A DNA stretch of 62,723 nt from positions 1 to 62,723 of the forward strand of contig JANXYK010000004.1 in NCBI GenBank assembly GCA_025350055.1, written 5' to 3'. The position numbers were made by a program, and so were the translations under genes. Under the pieces are notes generated by a model, which searched no databases, was not told the origin of the DNA, and saw only the letters and a list, made by a program, of their open reading frames with translations. Source of the DNA: Gammaproteobacteria bacterium. GTDB lineage: Bacteria > Pseudomonadota > Gammaproteobacteria > Steroidobacterales > Steroidobacteraceae. Below are positions 36,919 to 45,729 of this stretch, piece after piece. Each line of letters opens with the position of its first letter. Positions within the stretch are counted from its first letter, which is position 1.

Positions 36919-38447
36919 GGATTGAGCCAATGCGGCAATTCTGCCGCCAGCTCGAGCGCCAGCAAAGCGCGAGCGCCACTGCGCATCGCCAACTCATCGC
37001 CAGCGCGCGCGTGCGCCTGCACGCCGGCACGCGCCGCCAGCCACGGGTCACCACACTGCGCGCGGATGCCCGCGATCAGGCCGGTGAGCACATCCCCCAT
37101 GCCAGGAGCGGCCATGCCCGGATTGCCGGCGGTACACAGCATCGGCACCCGATCCTGCATGCCAATCAGCGTGCCCGCACCCTTCAGCACTACGGTGGCC
37201 TGGGTTCTGGCCACCAGCGCGCGCAGCGCTGCCAGCCGATCCTTCTGGATCTCAGCCGTGCTCACGCCGAGCAGGCGCGCGGCTTCGCCGGGATGCGGCG
37301 TCAGGATGGCGCCCGGCGGCGCGCGCCCGCCCGCCTGGGCGAGCAGCGTCAGCGCATCGGCGTCGATGACCAGCGGCTTGCCCGCGGCGAGCGCCGCCGC
37401 GTACAGCTCGCGACTCCAGGCATCCAGACCCAGGCCTGGGCCGATGGCGACCACCGTGGCACTGGCCAGCGCCTCGCCAATATCGGCCGACGAGCGCGCG
37501 GCGATGCAGATCAGTTCGGGCCGCACCTCGGCAATCGCCGGCATGTTTTCCGGCGCAACGGCACACACGACGATGCCGGCGCCACTGCGCAGGCACGACT
37601 CGCCGGCGAGCCGCACGGCGCCGGGCATGCCAGGTCCGGCGCCGATGATCAGCACGCGGCCGAAATTGCCCTTGTGCGCATCGCGTGGCCGCGGCGGCAG
37701 TGCGCGCGCGATGTCGAGGTCGCTGAGCTTTTGCAGCACGGGTTGCGTATCAACGCCCGCAGGCGCGGGCAGCTGCAAGTCGGTGAGCACTACTGCGCCG
37801 GCGTACTCGGGACCCGCATCCAGATATAGACCTGTCTTGTTGGCAACGAAGGTGATGGTGCATTCCGCACGTACCGCCGCGCCCAGCACGGCGCCGCTGT
37901 CGCCGTCGAGGCCCGAGGGCAGATCGAGCGCCAGCACGGGCAAACCGCTGCTGTTGATCGCATCGATGGCCTGCCGGTAGTCGGCGCGCACCGCCGAGTG
38001 CAGGCCGCTGCCCAGCAACGCATCGACGATGACATCGGCGTCGCCGAGCAGCCTTGCGTTGCTCGCAAGCGCGGCAAACGGCAAGAGCACACCGCCCGCC
38101 GCCAGCAGATCCTTGGCGGCGCGACGCGCGTCATCGCGCAACTGCGCGGCCGACGCCATGGCCAGCACGGTGACCTCCTGCCCCACGCCGCGCGCCAGTC
38201 GTGCCAGCACCAGCCCGTCGCCGCCATTGTTGCCACCACCCGTGAAAACAACGATACGTTGCGCTTGCGGCCAGCGCCCGCGCAGCAATTGCAGTGCAGC
38301 CTCGGCCGCGCGCGTCATCAGGGTGTAGCCCGGCACGCCCAGCACACTGATCGCGTGCTGGTCGAAGGCCCGCACCTGCGCCACGCTGTACAATGCGCCG
38401 CCATCGCGGCCGCCATTGTTCGCGCCATTGTCCACGCCATGGCTCAT
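36915..38447 (-). CDS. nnr: Bifunctional NAD(P)H-hydrate epimerase / ADP-dependent dehydratase
   Basis: Repairs hydrated NADH and NADPH. The start at 38447 is the ATG nearest the divergent queG; a GTG at 38468 is possible. The 510-residue protein has the N-terminal YjeF/NnrE domain (VFTGGGNNGGDGLVLARLA, ALDLPSGLDGDSG) and the C-terminal NnrD kinase-like domain (VLIIGAGPGMPGAVRLAGES, LTPHPGEAARLLG, AGNPGMAAPGMGDVLTGLIA). It overlaps tsaE by 4 bp. The first 20 residues are Gly/Asn-rich from imperfect repeats. Confidence 0.95.
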   Translation of the reverse strand: MSHGVDNGANNGGRDGGALYSVAQVRAFDQHAISVLGVPGYTLMTRAAEAALQLLRGRWPQAQRIVVFTGGGNNGGDGLVLARLARGVGQEVTVLAMASAAQLRDDARRAAKDLLAAGGVLLPFAALASNARLLGDADVIVDALLGSGLHSAVRADYRQAIDAINSSGLPVLALDLPSGLDGDSGAVLGAAVRAECTITFVANKTGLYLDAGPEYAGAVVLTDLQLPAPAGVDTQPVLQKLSDLDIARALPPRPRDAHKGNFGRVLIIGAGPGMPGAVRLAGESCLRSGAGIVVCAVAPENMPAIAEVRPELICIAARSSADIGEALASATVVAIGPGLGLDAWSRELYAAALAAGKPLVIDADALTLLAQAGGRAPPGAILTPHPGEAARLLGVSTAEIQKDRLAALRALVARTQATVVLKGAGTLIGMQDRVPMLCTAGNPGMAAPGMGDVLTGLIAGIRAQCGDPWLAARAGVQAHARAGDELAMRSGARALLALELAAELPHWLNP

Positions 38448-38476
38448 CGGCACAGTATACGGGGTCACTACGCGGC

Positions 38477-39577
38477 ATGAATGCGCCGGTCACCGCAGCA
38501 GATTTTGCCGCCGTGCGCGCGCAGCTGGCGGCGCACGCGGCGACACTGGGGTTCGACGCGATCGGCATCAGCACAGGCACCCTGGATGCCGACGAACAGC
38601 ACCTCAACGACTGGCTCGCGACCGGCCGGCACGGCGAGATGAGCTACATGTCGCGTCACGGCAGCAAGCGCAGCCGGCCAGCCGAGCTGCTTCCGGGCAC
38701 ACTGCGCGTGATCAGCGCGCGCATGAACTACTGGCCGGACGAGGCACATTCGGCCGAAGCCGTACTCGCCGACGATCAACTGGCTTATATCTCGCGCTAC
38801 GCCTTGGGCCGCGACTACCACAAGCGCATGCGTCGCAACCTGCAGCAGCTCGCCGATCACCTGACTTCGTTGTGCGGCCCGCACGGCTATCGCGTGTACA
38901 GTGACAGCGCGCCGGTGCTGGAAAAGGCGCTGGCGCGCGATGCGGGCCTGGGCTGGATCGGCAAGCACACCAACCTGATCGCGCGCGACGCCGGTTCGTA
39001 CTTCTTTCTCGGCGAGATCTACACCGATCTGCCACTGCCGGTTGACGAACCCGCGAGCGCGCATTGCGGCAGCTGCAGCGCTTGCCTGCCGGCCTGCCCA
39101 ACCGGCGCGATCGTCGCGCCCTACCAGCTGGATGCGCGCCGCTGCATCTCCTATCTCACCATTGAACTGCAGGGCGCGATTCCCGAGCCGCTGCGTGCAC
39201 CCATGGGCAATCGCATCTATGGCTGCGATGACTGCCAGCTGGTCTGCCCCTGGAACAAATTCGCGCGCGCCGCGGCCGAGCCCGACTTCAAGGTGCGCCA
39301 TGCGCTCGACGCGCCGCGGCTGGCGGCTCTGTTTGGCTGGAGCGCAGCGCAATTCGCGCAGCAGCTGGCGGGCTCCGCCATCCATCGCATCGGTCACGAG
39401 CGCTGGCTGCGCAATATCGCGGTGGCACTGGGCAATGCCGACACCACGCCCGAGATCCTGGCGGCGTTGGCGGGTCGGCGCGAAGACCCTTCGGCGCTGG
39501 TGCGCGAGCATGTGGCTTGGGCGCTGGCGCAACACGCGGCGCGTGCGCGGGCAGCCGCCGGCAAGAGCGGTGCCTAG
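38477..39577 (+). CDS. queG: Epoxyqueuosine reductase
   Basis: Cobalamin-dependent iron-sulfur enzyme for the last step of queuosine synthesis in tRNA. The start at 38477 is the first family-like Met. The 366-residue protein has LGFDAIGIS, KHTNLIARDAGSYFFLGEIY and two [4Fe-4S] cysteine clusters: CGSCSACLPACPTGAI (about 195-210) and GCDDCQLVCPWNKFA (about 255-270). A C-terminal HEAT-like region follows. Divergent from nnr with only 29 bp between starts. Its stop codon overlaps the panC stop on the other strand. Confidence 0.95.
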   Translation: MNAPVTAADFAAVRAQLAAHAATLGFDAIGISTGTLDADEQHLNDWLATGRHGEMSYMSRHGSKRSRPAELLPGTLRVISARMNYWPDEAHSAEAVLADDQLAYISRYALGRDYHKRMRRNLQQLADHLTSLCGPHGYRVYSDSAPVLEKALARDAGLGWIGKHTNLIARDAGSYFFLGEIYTDLPLPVDEPASAHCGSCSACLPACPTGAIVAPYQLDARRCISYLTIELQGAIPEPLRAPMGNRIYGCDDCQLVCPWNKFARAAAEPDFKVRHALDAPRLAALFGWSAAQFAQQLAGSAIHRIGHERWLRNIAVALGNADTTPEILAALAGRREDPSALVREHVAWALAQHAARARAAAGKSGA

Positions 39578-40428
39578 GGACGCAGCGCGAGGCGCAGGTT
39601 GTCGATCAGGCGCGCCCGGCCCAGGCGCGCCGCGGTCAACACCACGACTTCACGCGAATTGGCGCGCGGCGACTGCAGGTCGAAGGCATCGCGCACCGAG
39701 TAGTAGTCAGGTCGCAGACCCGCGGTCGCGAGCTTCTGCCAACCGACACTTTCCATCGTGGCGTAGTCGCGGCTGCCCGCCGCGAGCTGTTCAATGGTCT
39801 GCTGCAGCGCCTGGTGAACGGCCGGTGCGCGTGCGCGCTCATCGGCACTGAGATAGCGATTGCGCGAACTGAGTGCCAGTCCATCGGTCGCGCGCACGGT
39901 CGGCGCACCCACAATCTCCACCGGCAGCGCGAGATCGCGGGTCATGCGGCGGACGATGATGAACTGCTGGTAGTCCTTCTCGCCAAACACCGCAACATCG
40001 GGCGCAACGATGCCGAACAGTTTCGCGACCACCGTGGCAACGCCATCGAAATGCCCAGGCCGGAACTGGCCGCAGAGCATCCCGGAAAGATTGCGCACCG
40101 TGACGATGGTCAGCTGCGCGCCGCCATCGGGATAGATCTCCGACACGGGCGGTGCGAACAGCAGATCGCAGTGCGCTTCGCGCAGCAGCTTTTCATCGTC
40201 TTCGAGCGTGCGCGGGTAGGCCTGGAAATCCTCCGCCGGCCCAAACTGCAGCGGATTCACGAACACGCTGGCCACCACGCGTTCGGCGCGGAAGCGCGCC
40301 GCCGCCAGCAGGCTCATGTGACCGGCGTGCAGGTTGCCCATCGTCGGCACGAAGGCCACGCGCACGCCCGCGGCGCGCCAGGCACGAACCTGCGCGCGCA
40401 CGGCCTCGACCGTGGTGAGGGTTTCCAT
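39574..40428 (-). CDS. panC: Pantothenate synthetase
   Basis: ATP-dependent condensation of pantoate and beta-alanine. The 284-residue protein has FVPTMGNLHAGHMSLLAAAR (HxGH-type motif), SVFVNPLQFGPAEDF, VFGEKDYQQFIIVRRM and the RNRYLSADER region. It is 10 bp downstream of panB on the same strand. The terminal TAG shares the CTAG at 39574-39577 with the queG TAG. Confidence 0.96.
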   Translation of the reverse strand: METLTTVEAVRAQVRAWRAAGVRVAFVPTMGNLHAGHMSLLAAARFRAERVVASVFVNPLQFGPAEDFQAYPRTLEDDEKLLREAHCDLLFAPPVSEIYPDGGAQLTIVTVRNLSGMLCGQFRPGHFDGVATVVAKLFGIVAPDVAVFGEKDYQQFIIVRRMTRDLALPVEIVGAPTVRATDGLALSSRNRYLSADERARAPAVHQALQQTIEQLAAGSRDYATMESVGWQKLATAGLRPDYYSVRDAFDLQSPRANSREVVVLTAARLGRARLIDNLRLALRP

Positions 40429-40438
40429 GCTGCTCAGC

Positions 40439-41266
40439 TCAGAAGCAATGTTCCGGAGCGGGATAGGCGCGCGACTTCACGGCGTCGACGTAGCGCGCGA
40501 TCGCGCTGGCATTGTCGCCGGCACCATTCATGAAATTGCGCACGAAGCGCGGCTTGCGCCCGGTGGTGATATCGAGGATGTCGTACAGGACCAGGATCTG
40601 CCCGTCGGTATCGGGGCCGGCGCCGATGCCGATCACCGGCACGTGTGTGCCCTCCGTAATCGCCTTGCCAAGCGATGCCGGTATGCACTCGAGCAGCAGC
40701 ATGTCGGCGCCTGCGCTCTCGAGCGAGCGCGCTTGCGCGAGCATGTGCTTCGCGGCTTCGTCATCGCGCCCCTGCACGCGAAAGCCGCCGGTCTTGTGTA
40801 CCGACTGCGGCTTCAGGCCCAGATGCGCACAAACCGCGATGTCGTGGCGCGCGAGGAACTCGACGATCTCGAGCTGCGCACCGCCGCTCTCGAGTTTGAC
40901 CATGCGCGCCCCGCCCTCCTGCATCAGGCGCACGCTGTTGGTCAGCGCCACCTCGGGCGTCGCGAAGCTCATGAAGGGCAGATCAGCCATCAGCATCGCG
41001 CGCCGCAGACCGCGCGAGACCGCCTTGGAGTGATAGACCATCTGGTCCATGGTCACCGGCACCGTGGTGTCGTGTCCCTGGATCACCATGCCGAGTGAAT
41101 CGCCGGCCAGCACCACATCGACACCGGCGGCATCGATGAGCGCTGCGAAACTGGCATCGTAGGCGGTCAGGCAGGCGATCTTCTCGCCGGCCGCGCGCAT
41201 CTGGGAGAGCGTGGTGAGCGTCACCGGCGGGCGGTCGGACTCGCGTTGCTGCAGCTGGGTATACAT
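40439..41266 (-). CDS. panB: 3-methyl-2-oxobutanoate hydroxymethyltransferase
   Basis: Makes ketopantoate from alpha-ketoisovalerate and methylene-THF, first step of pantothenate synthesis. The 275-residue protein uses ATG 41266. Signatures include IACLTAYDASFAALIDAAG, LAGDSLGMVIQGHDTTVPV, VKLESGG, HLGLKPQSVHKTGGFRVQGR and IGIGAGPDTDGQILVLYD. Gene order panB-panC is common; panD is not here. Confidence 0.96.
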   Translation of the reverse strand: MYTQLQQRESDRPPVTLTTLSQMRAAGEKIACLTAYDASFAALIDAAGVDVVLAGDSLGMVIQGHDTTVPVTMDQMVYHSKAVSRGLRRAMLMADLPFMSFATPEVALTNSVRLMQEGGARMVKLESGGAQLEIVEFLARHDIAVCAHLGLKPQSVHKTGGFRVQGRDDEAAKHMLAQARSLESAGADMLLLECIPASLGKAITEGTHVPVIGIGAGPDTDGQILVLYDILDITTGRKPRFVRNFMNGAGDNASAIARYVDAVKSRAYPAPEHCF

Positions 41267-41334
41267 GGGATCGAGGATGACCGAGTGCCGCCCCGGGTGC
41301 AACTATGCATCAATCCTCATGTATTCGCGATGAT

Positions 41335-41363
41335 TTGCGATCGTCGACGCTCCTCGGTATCGT
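41335..41363 (+). promoter_or_regulatory. Possible sigma70 promoter for the exported-protein genes
   Basis: TTGCGA at 41335-41340 and TATCGT at 41358-41363 are separated by 17 bp, 42 bp upstream of the ATG at 41405. Each box matches the consensus at four of six positions. It lies in the divergent gap with panB. Confidence 0.35.
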
Positions 41364-41404
41364 TGCTGCACCGAATATCCGGACTGTTACAGGGAGAGTT
41401 TCAG

Positions 41405-42295
41405 ATGCGGCACGGAACGATCATTGCCATGGCCATGGGCCTCAGCCTGGGGTTTGCCGCGAGGCTGGCACAGGCGGGTCCCGCCAATAACTATTTGGCT
41501 GAGAGTGCACGCAGCGTCGCTGGCGGGCGAAGCGTGGTGGTCGTGCTGGCTCAGGCGGAAATCAAATCCAATATCGTAGATTCCAAAGTCGCCATGGCAG
41601 CTGGTGGCGGCCTGCTGATGGCATTGATCGATGCAGGCGTGAACTCGGCACGGGCGAAAAAGGCTGAAGAGGCCATTTTGCCGATGCGCACCTCACTCAT
41701 GGGTTTCGATGCGGACGCGTTGGCTCTGAGCACCACCGACAAGGCCGTTGCCGCCCTGGATTGGTTCGGCGCAAAGCCTGCGTCGCTGACGAAGGATGTT
41801 TCGCCAGCCGCCCGGCTGGCGGCGCTCGACGCGGCCGCTACGCCGCAGACTGCCTACTTCCAGTACGACTATGGCGCCAGCCCCGATCTTTCGGCAGTAG
41901 TGGTAACGGCAACCATCCAGATCGCGCCCCACGACGTGCCTGCCGGCAAGAAACCCGACGACAGACTTGCACCGAAATTCAGCGTCTTTACCCAGACAGT
42001 CCGCAGTGTGGTGGTGCTGCCGGATGCAGCCAAAGAGCCTGGTCCCAATGCGCAGCGCTGGGCCGCCGACAATGCGGCCTTGGCCCGACAGGCGTTGACC
42101 GAGGGCTTTGCCGAGGTGCAGGCCCTGGCGACGCGTGCCCTGCTTGTGAGTGCCGAGGACCTGGACAAGTGGAAAAAAACCAAGAGCTCTAGCTCGGCCG
42201 GCGGTCATAGCGGCAAGCTGGTCGAACAGAATGACGCCGGAACCCTGCTGTTTGACGGCACGTTGATCAATGTACACACGCTGCCGGCAAAGTAA
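41405..42295 (+). CDS. Exported protein of unknown function
   Basis: Not recognised. A strong ribosome site (GGGAGAG) precedes ATG 41405, giving 296 residues. Residues 1-26 form a signal peptide (GTIIAMAMGLSLGFAARLAQ, cleaved near AQA). The mature protein begins with a beta-strand (RSVVVVLAQAEIKSNIV), then a hydrophobic Gly-rich helix (MAAGGGLLMALIDAGV), and alpha/beta segments with TAYFQYDYGASPDLSAVVV and PKFSVFTQTVRSVVVLP. The C-terminal half is helical and charged. The pattern suggests a periplasmic or outer-membrane-associated protein. It overlaps the next gene, a lipoprotein, so the two probably act together. Confidence 0.75.
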   Translation: MRHGTIIAMAMGLSLGFAARLAQAGPANNYLAESARSVAGGRSVVVVLAQAEIKSNIVDSKVAMAAGGGLLMALIDAGVNSARAKKAEEAILPMRTSLMGFDADALALSTTDKAVAALDWFGAKPASLTKDVSPAARLAALDAAATPQTAYFQYDYGASPDLSAVVVTATIQIAPHDVPAGKKPDDRLAPKFSVFTQTVRSVVVLPDAAKEPGPNAQRWAADNAALARQALTEGFAEVQALATRALLVSAEDLDKWKKTKSSSSAGGHSGKLVEQNDAGTLLFDGTLINVHTLPAK

Positions 42296-42905
42296 GCCGT
42301 TACTCGTGATTCCGCGGCGATGGTGCGTGGCCTTTTGCGCCACCCTGAGTCTGTGCAGCTGCATATCGCCGGTGCCACTGCGGCTGAGCAACGAAGTCGC
42401 CCCCTCGAGCACGGCCAGTCAGGTGGGTCGAGCCGGCTCGGGCTGCACAGTGCATCTGGTCAGCATCCGCGACGAACGGGCCGATCGATCGATATTGGGC
42501 AGCGTTGGCGGGCGTGCAGTGCGGGCGCCGCCGGATACGCTGCTCTGGATGCAAAATGCGCTTCGTGGGCTGGAGCACCGTGGAGCAAAGGTCACGCTGC
42601 CCGGCGAAAGTTACTCAGGCGAGCAAGCGCTTGAGGGTGAAGTGACCCTGAAGACTTTCTGGGTGACGGAGATCTCAAGCAACAAGTCTGGCAATGCGGT
42701 GGTGCACGTCAAGCTGACCCGCAATTCGGCGGTGGTTTCCGACAAGGACTACCGCGGCGCAAAAACCGTCACCAACTGGTCCAGCGGTGACAGCGAATTG
42801 CAGCGCCTGGTCGACAATGTCTGGGCAGATGCCATCGACAAGATCGCTATTGAACTCGTTGGAGCCTGTTCGCAGGCTGCTGCCGCCGCCAACCAGCACG
42901 AGTAG
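42270..42905 (+). CDS. Putative lipoprotein of unknown function
   Basis: A 211-residue protein overlapping the preceding gene by 26 bp; a GTG at 42306 is an alternative start giving a tidier signal peptide. The hydrophobic stretch WCVAFCATLSLCSC ends in a plausible lipobox Cys. The mature part (CTVHLVSIRDERADRSILGS, LEGEVTLKTFWVTEISSNKS, AVVHVKLTRNSAVVSDKDYR) has the alternating strand pattern of small envelope lipoproteins such as YajG or LptE-like folds. There is no firm family match. Likely a membrane-anchored partner of the upstream exported protein. Confidence 0.7.
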   Translation: MYTRCRQSKPLLVIPRRWCVAFCATLSLCSCISPVPLRLSNEVAPSSTASQVGRAGSGCTVHLVSIRDERADRSILGSVGGRAVRAPPDTLLWMQNALRGLEHRGAKVTLPGESYSGEQALEGEVTLKTFWVTEISSNKSGNAVVHVKLTRNSAVVSDKDYRGAKTVTNWSSGDSELQRLVDNVWADAIDKIAIELVGACSQAAAAANQHE

Positions 42906-42929
42906 CTGCTGGCCTCAGGTAGCGCGGCG

Positions 42930-43604
42930 CTACAGCGCGCCATGTCTCAAAGGATTGAAATACAGCCGCCCGCGCTTCATACGGGCGATGGCCGTAAGCA
43001 GTTCCGCGTAGTCCGATTCGTTGTGCAGCGGATCGATGGCCGCGGCGTTCACGATCAGCAGCGGCGCCGCCTCGTACTCGTGGAAGAAGCGCGCGTAGGC
43101 GTCGTTGAGTTTCTCGAGATAGGCGCGCTCGATCAGATGTTCATGACGGATGCCGCGCCGCGCGATGCGCTCCTGCAGCACATCGACGGGCGCCTGCAGG
43201 TACACGACCAGATCGGGCACCGGCGCATCGATCGTCAGGCGCTGGTGTACCTGATCGTAAAGGCGGAATTCCTCCTCATCGAGCGTGACCCGCGCGAACA
43301 GCCGATCCTTGTCGAGCAGGTAGTCGGCCACGCGCACCGGTGCGAACAGATCGTGCTGGCGAAGTCCGGCGAGCTGCTGTGCGCGCTGGAACAGAAAATG
43401 GAGCTGCGCCGGCAAGGCACCTGCGCGCGGGTTGCGGTAGAAGCGCTCGAGAAATGGATTCTGGTCGGCCTGCTCGAAGACCTGTTCAGCACCGAGCGTA
43501 GCGGCGAGCTTCGCAGCGAGACTGGTCTTGCCTACGCCGATGGGCCCCTCGAGCACGATGAAGCGCTGCGCGGGCGTCACAGCCTTGGCCGCGGGAGCGC
43601 TCAC
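42930..43604 (-). CDS. Deoxynucleoside kinase (dGK/dAK type)
   Basis: Phosphorylates a deoxynucleoside for salvage. The 224-residue protein starts with GTG at 43604, directly after the folK stop. It has the P-loop VLEGPIGVGKTSLAAKLAA, FQRAQQLAG, the DRS-like region VADYLLDKDRLFARVTL, LVVYLQAPVDVLQERIARRG and the lid RGIRHEHLIERAYLEKLN. This is the Drosophila-type/bacterial dGuo-dAdo kinase family often found next to folK and panB. Substrate preference cannot be read from sequence. Confidence 0.9.
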   Translation of the reverse strand: MSAPAAKAVTPAQRFIVLEGPIGVGKTSLAAKLAATLGAEQVFEQADQNPFLERFYRNPRAGALPAQLHFLFQRAQQLAGLRQHDLFAPVRVADYLLDKDRLFARVTLDEEEFRLYDQVHQRLTIDAPVPDLVVYLQAPVDVLQERIARRGIRHEHLIERAYLEKLNDAYARFFHEYEAAPLLIVNAAAIDPLHNESDYAELLTAIARMKRGRLYFNPLRHGAL

Positions 43605-44105
43605 TCAATGCACCGTACCGTCGATAACCCAGAGGTCAGCGGACGATACCTTCGCCGTGAGATCGGCGACGCGGCCGACGCCCGGCACGATGAGGTCGGG
43701 TGCGAACTCACAGAGGGGCCGCAGCACGAAACTGCGCTCGGCGATTCCCGGATGCGGCAAGCTCAACGCGGCACTGCTGCGCCGCTCGTTGCCGTAGACC
43801 AGCAGATCAAGATCAATCACGCGCGGCCCCCAGCGTGCGTGCGCGGGCGCCCGCCCGAGCGAATCCTCGAGCGCACGCAATGCGGCCAGCAAGGCATCGG
43901 CATCTAGCTGCGTGAGCAGACCCGCGGCGGCATTGCAGAAATCGGCTTGTGCCACCGGGCCCATGGGTCGGGAGCCGTAAAGTGACGACTGGTACACGAG
44001 ACGCGTGGAGGGCAAGGTTGCCAGCGCGGCAAATGCCTGGCGCAGCTGTTGCGGCGGATCCTGCAGGTTGCTGCCAAGGCCCACGTAAGCCGGCATCCAC
44101 TTCAT
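43605..44105 (-). CDS. folK: 6-hydroxymethyl-7,8-dihydropterin pyrophosphokinase
   Basis: Folate-pathway enzyme. The start at 44105 forms an ATGA overlap with the pcnB stop; upstream codons belong to pcnB in another frame. The 166-residue protein has AYVGLGSNLQDPPQQLRQAF, SRPMGPVAQADFCNAAAGLL, LEDSLGR, WGPRVIDLDLLVYG and LPHPGIAERSFVLRPLCEF, with the metal-binding D-x-D in IDLDLL. Position next to pcnB is typical. Confidence 0.95.
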   Translation of the reverse strand: MKWMPAYVGLGSNLQDPPQQLRQAFAALATLPSTRLVYQSSLYGSRPMGPVAQADFCNAAAGLLTQLDADALLAALRALEDSLGRAPAHARWGPRVIDLDLLVYGNERRSSAALSLPHPGIAERSFVLRPLCEFAPDLIVPGVGRVADLTAKVSSADLWVIDGTVH

Positions 44106-45652
44106 CCGCCGCCGCTGCGCGAGCGCCGGCGTCGGCGACGACGCGGCGTGCCGGTGGATTCGCCACCGCCTGCGTTGCCGGCCGTGCCTTGCGGCATCGC
44201 GGCCACCATCTGTTCGCGCTCTTCGGGGCTGACAGCCTGCAGTGTGTTCCACCACTGGGCGATTTCCGCGGGCGCCAGGCCGATCGCGGCGCGCAGCGCC
44301 AGCAGATCGAAAGCGGCCCGAAAGCGCGGCTGCTCGAGCAGCCGCAACGAGCGCCGCCCGCGTTGACCTTCAAGTCGCGACTGCAGTGCGTACATCTCGC
44401 GCACCCCGAGTGCGATGCGCCGCGGAATCGACACCCGCTGCTGCGCATCGCGCAGTGCCCGATCACAGGCCTCGAGTATCGCCTGCGGTTCGTGCCAGCG
44501 TTGCTGCGGCAAGGTCTCGATCGCCGCGGCAATCGGTCCGTACAGCAGCAGCGCGAACAGGAAGGTGGGCGTGACGGGTTTGTCTTCGGCGACGCGTGAA
44601 TCGGTGTTGCGCAGCCCCTGCACCAGCAGTGCCTCGACCAGGCTCCCGGGATGCTGCAGCAGATACTGCTCGGCGGCCGGAAACAACACGCCGAAGAGCC
44701 CGCGCGCGCGCAGCACGCGGAAGCTCTCGACACCGTGGCCGCCAAGGAACAGTTTTGCGGTCTCATCGAACAGGCGTGCGGGCGGAACGCCCGCCAGCAA
44801 CTGGCGCAGTTGCGGAATCGGCGCCGAGCCTTCGGCGTCGAGCGAAAAACCCAGCTTGGCCTCGAAGCGCGCGGCGCGCAGCATGCGCACCGGGTCTTCG
44901 CGATAGCGCGTCTCCACATCGCCGATCAGGCGCAGGCGCTTGGCGTGGATGTCGGCCAGGCCATCGACGTAATCCCAGATCGAGAAATCGGCAATGTTGT
45001 AGTACAGCGCGTTGACGGTGAAATCGCGTCGCCACACGTCCTCATCGATGGTGCCGTACACATTGTCGCGCAGCAGCCGGCCGTGATCGTCCTGCACGCG
45101 GTGTACGCTGGCGGCGCCGGCATTCGCCGCGGCGCTGTTCAGCGCGTTGCCGCGCGCGTCTTCTGCTGCGCTGTCCGCTGCGTCGTCGGCATCGTCAGCA
45201 TCGTCGGCATCATCGTCTGACTCATCGTCGAGTTCATCGTCATCGGCTTCGGCGGCCAGCAGTTCAGCCTCGTCTTCCTCGCGCGCGGGCACCGGGTCTT
45301 CACTCGGCGGCGGCGCGCTCGCGGCGCGGAACGTGGCAACCTCGATGACATCGCGCCCGTAGACCACATGCGCCAGCCGGAAGCGGCGCCCAACCAGGCG
45401 GCAATTGCGGAACAGCCGGCGCACCTCGTCGGGCAGCGCGTCGGTGGCGACGTCGAAATCCTTGGGATGGCGGCCGATGATCAGGTCGCGCACGCAGCCG
45501 CCCACCAGGAAGGCCTGAAAACCGGCTTCCTTGAGGCGGTAGAGCACACGCAGCGCGTTGGGGGAAATATCGGACCGCGAAACCGGATGTTCGGCGCGCG
45601 GAATGACCCGTGGTGCGCCATGCGCCACGGCAACTGGCAGAGGTTCGTTCAA
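44102..45652 (-). CDS. pcnB: Poly(A) polymerase I with an acidic insertion
   Basis: Adds poly(A) tails to RNAs and so promotes their decay. I use the TTG at 45652 (516 residues), because the longer frame runs through the tRNA promoter and tRNA on the other strand. The catalytic site is FLVGGCVRDLIIGRHPKDFD, with D-x-D. A second conserved block is LLRDNVYGTIDEDVWRRDFT, then RLIGDVETRYREDPVRMLRA. Between the two blocks lies an insertion of about 40 residues rich in Asp/Glu/Ala (45158-45280). The C-terminus is Arg-rich (RRRRRRRSRSGGG). The overlap with folK is ATGA. Confidence 0.92.
   Translation of the reverse strand: MNEPLPVAVAHGAPRVIPRAEHPVSRSDISPNALRVLYRLKEAGFQAFLVGGCVRDLIIGRHPKDFDVATDALPDEVRRLFRNCRLVGRRFRLAHVVYGRDVIEVATFRAASAPPPSEDPVPAREEDEAELLAAEADDDELDDESDDDADDADDADDAADSAAEDARGNALNSAAANAGAASVHRVQDDHGRLLRDNVYGTIDEDVWRRDFTVNALYYNIADFSIWDYVDGLADIHAKRLRLIGDVETRYREDPVRMLRAARFEAKLGFSLDAEGSAPIPQLRQLLAGVPPARLFDETAKLFLGGHGVESFRVLRARGLFGVLFPAAEQYLLQHPGSLVEALLVQGLRNTDSRVAEDKPVTPTFLFALLLYGPIAAAIETLPQQRWHEPQAILEACDRALRDAQQRVSIPRRIALGVREMYALQSRLEGQRGRRSLRLLEQPRFRAAFDLLALRAAIGLAPAEIAQWWNTLQAVSPEEREQMVAAMPQGTAGNAGGGESTGTPRRRRRRRSRSGGG
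45158..45280 (-). repeat. pcnB: Low-complexity acidic repeat in pcnB
   Basis: The minus strand encodes about 41 residues composed almost entirely of Asp, Glu and Ala, with DDADDADDADD-type repetition from degenerate GAC/GAT-GCN units. It falls in the loop after the VIEVATFR strand, where E. coli PcnB has a shorter polar loop, so it should be tolerated but exposed. Confidence 0.75.
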
Positions 45653-45668
45653 ATGGGCCCTGAATGAC

Positions 45669-45696
45669 TTGAGCAATCGGAGAGGCCGCCTATAAT
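45669..45696 (+). promoter_or_regulatory. Sigma70 promoter of tRNA-Glu
   Basis: TTGAGC (45669-45674) and a perfect TATAAT (45691-45696) are separated by 16 bp. The GC-rich sequence after the -10 box (CCGCGCC) looks like the discriminator of stringently controlled stable-RNA promoters. Transcription would start near 45703 and the mature tRNA begins at 45730. Confidence 0.8.
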
Positions 45697-45729
45697 ACCG
45701 CGCCTTTTCGCCTCGCCATCCGAAGATTA

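Noticed and set aside
42919-42933. GTAGCG-cgg-CGCTAC hairpin between convergent genes as a terminator
   Set aside because: The loop is only three bases, there is no T-run on either strand, and the stem includes the kinase stop codon.
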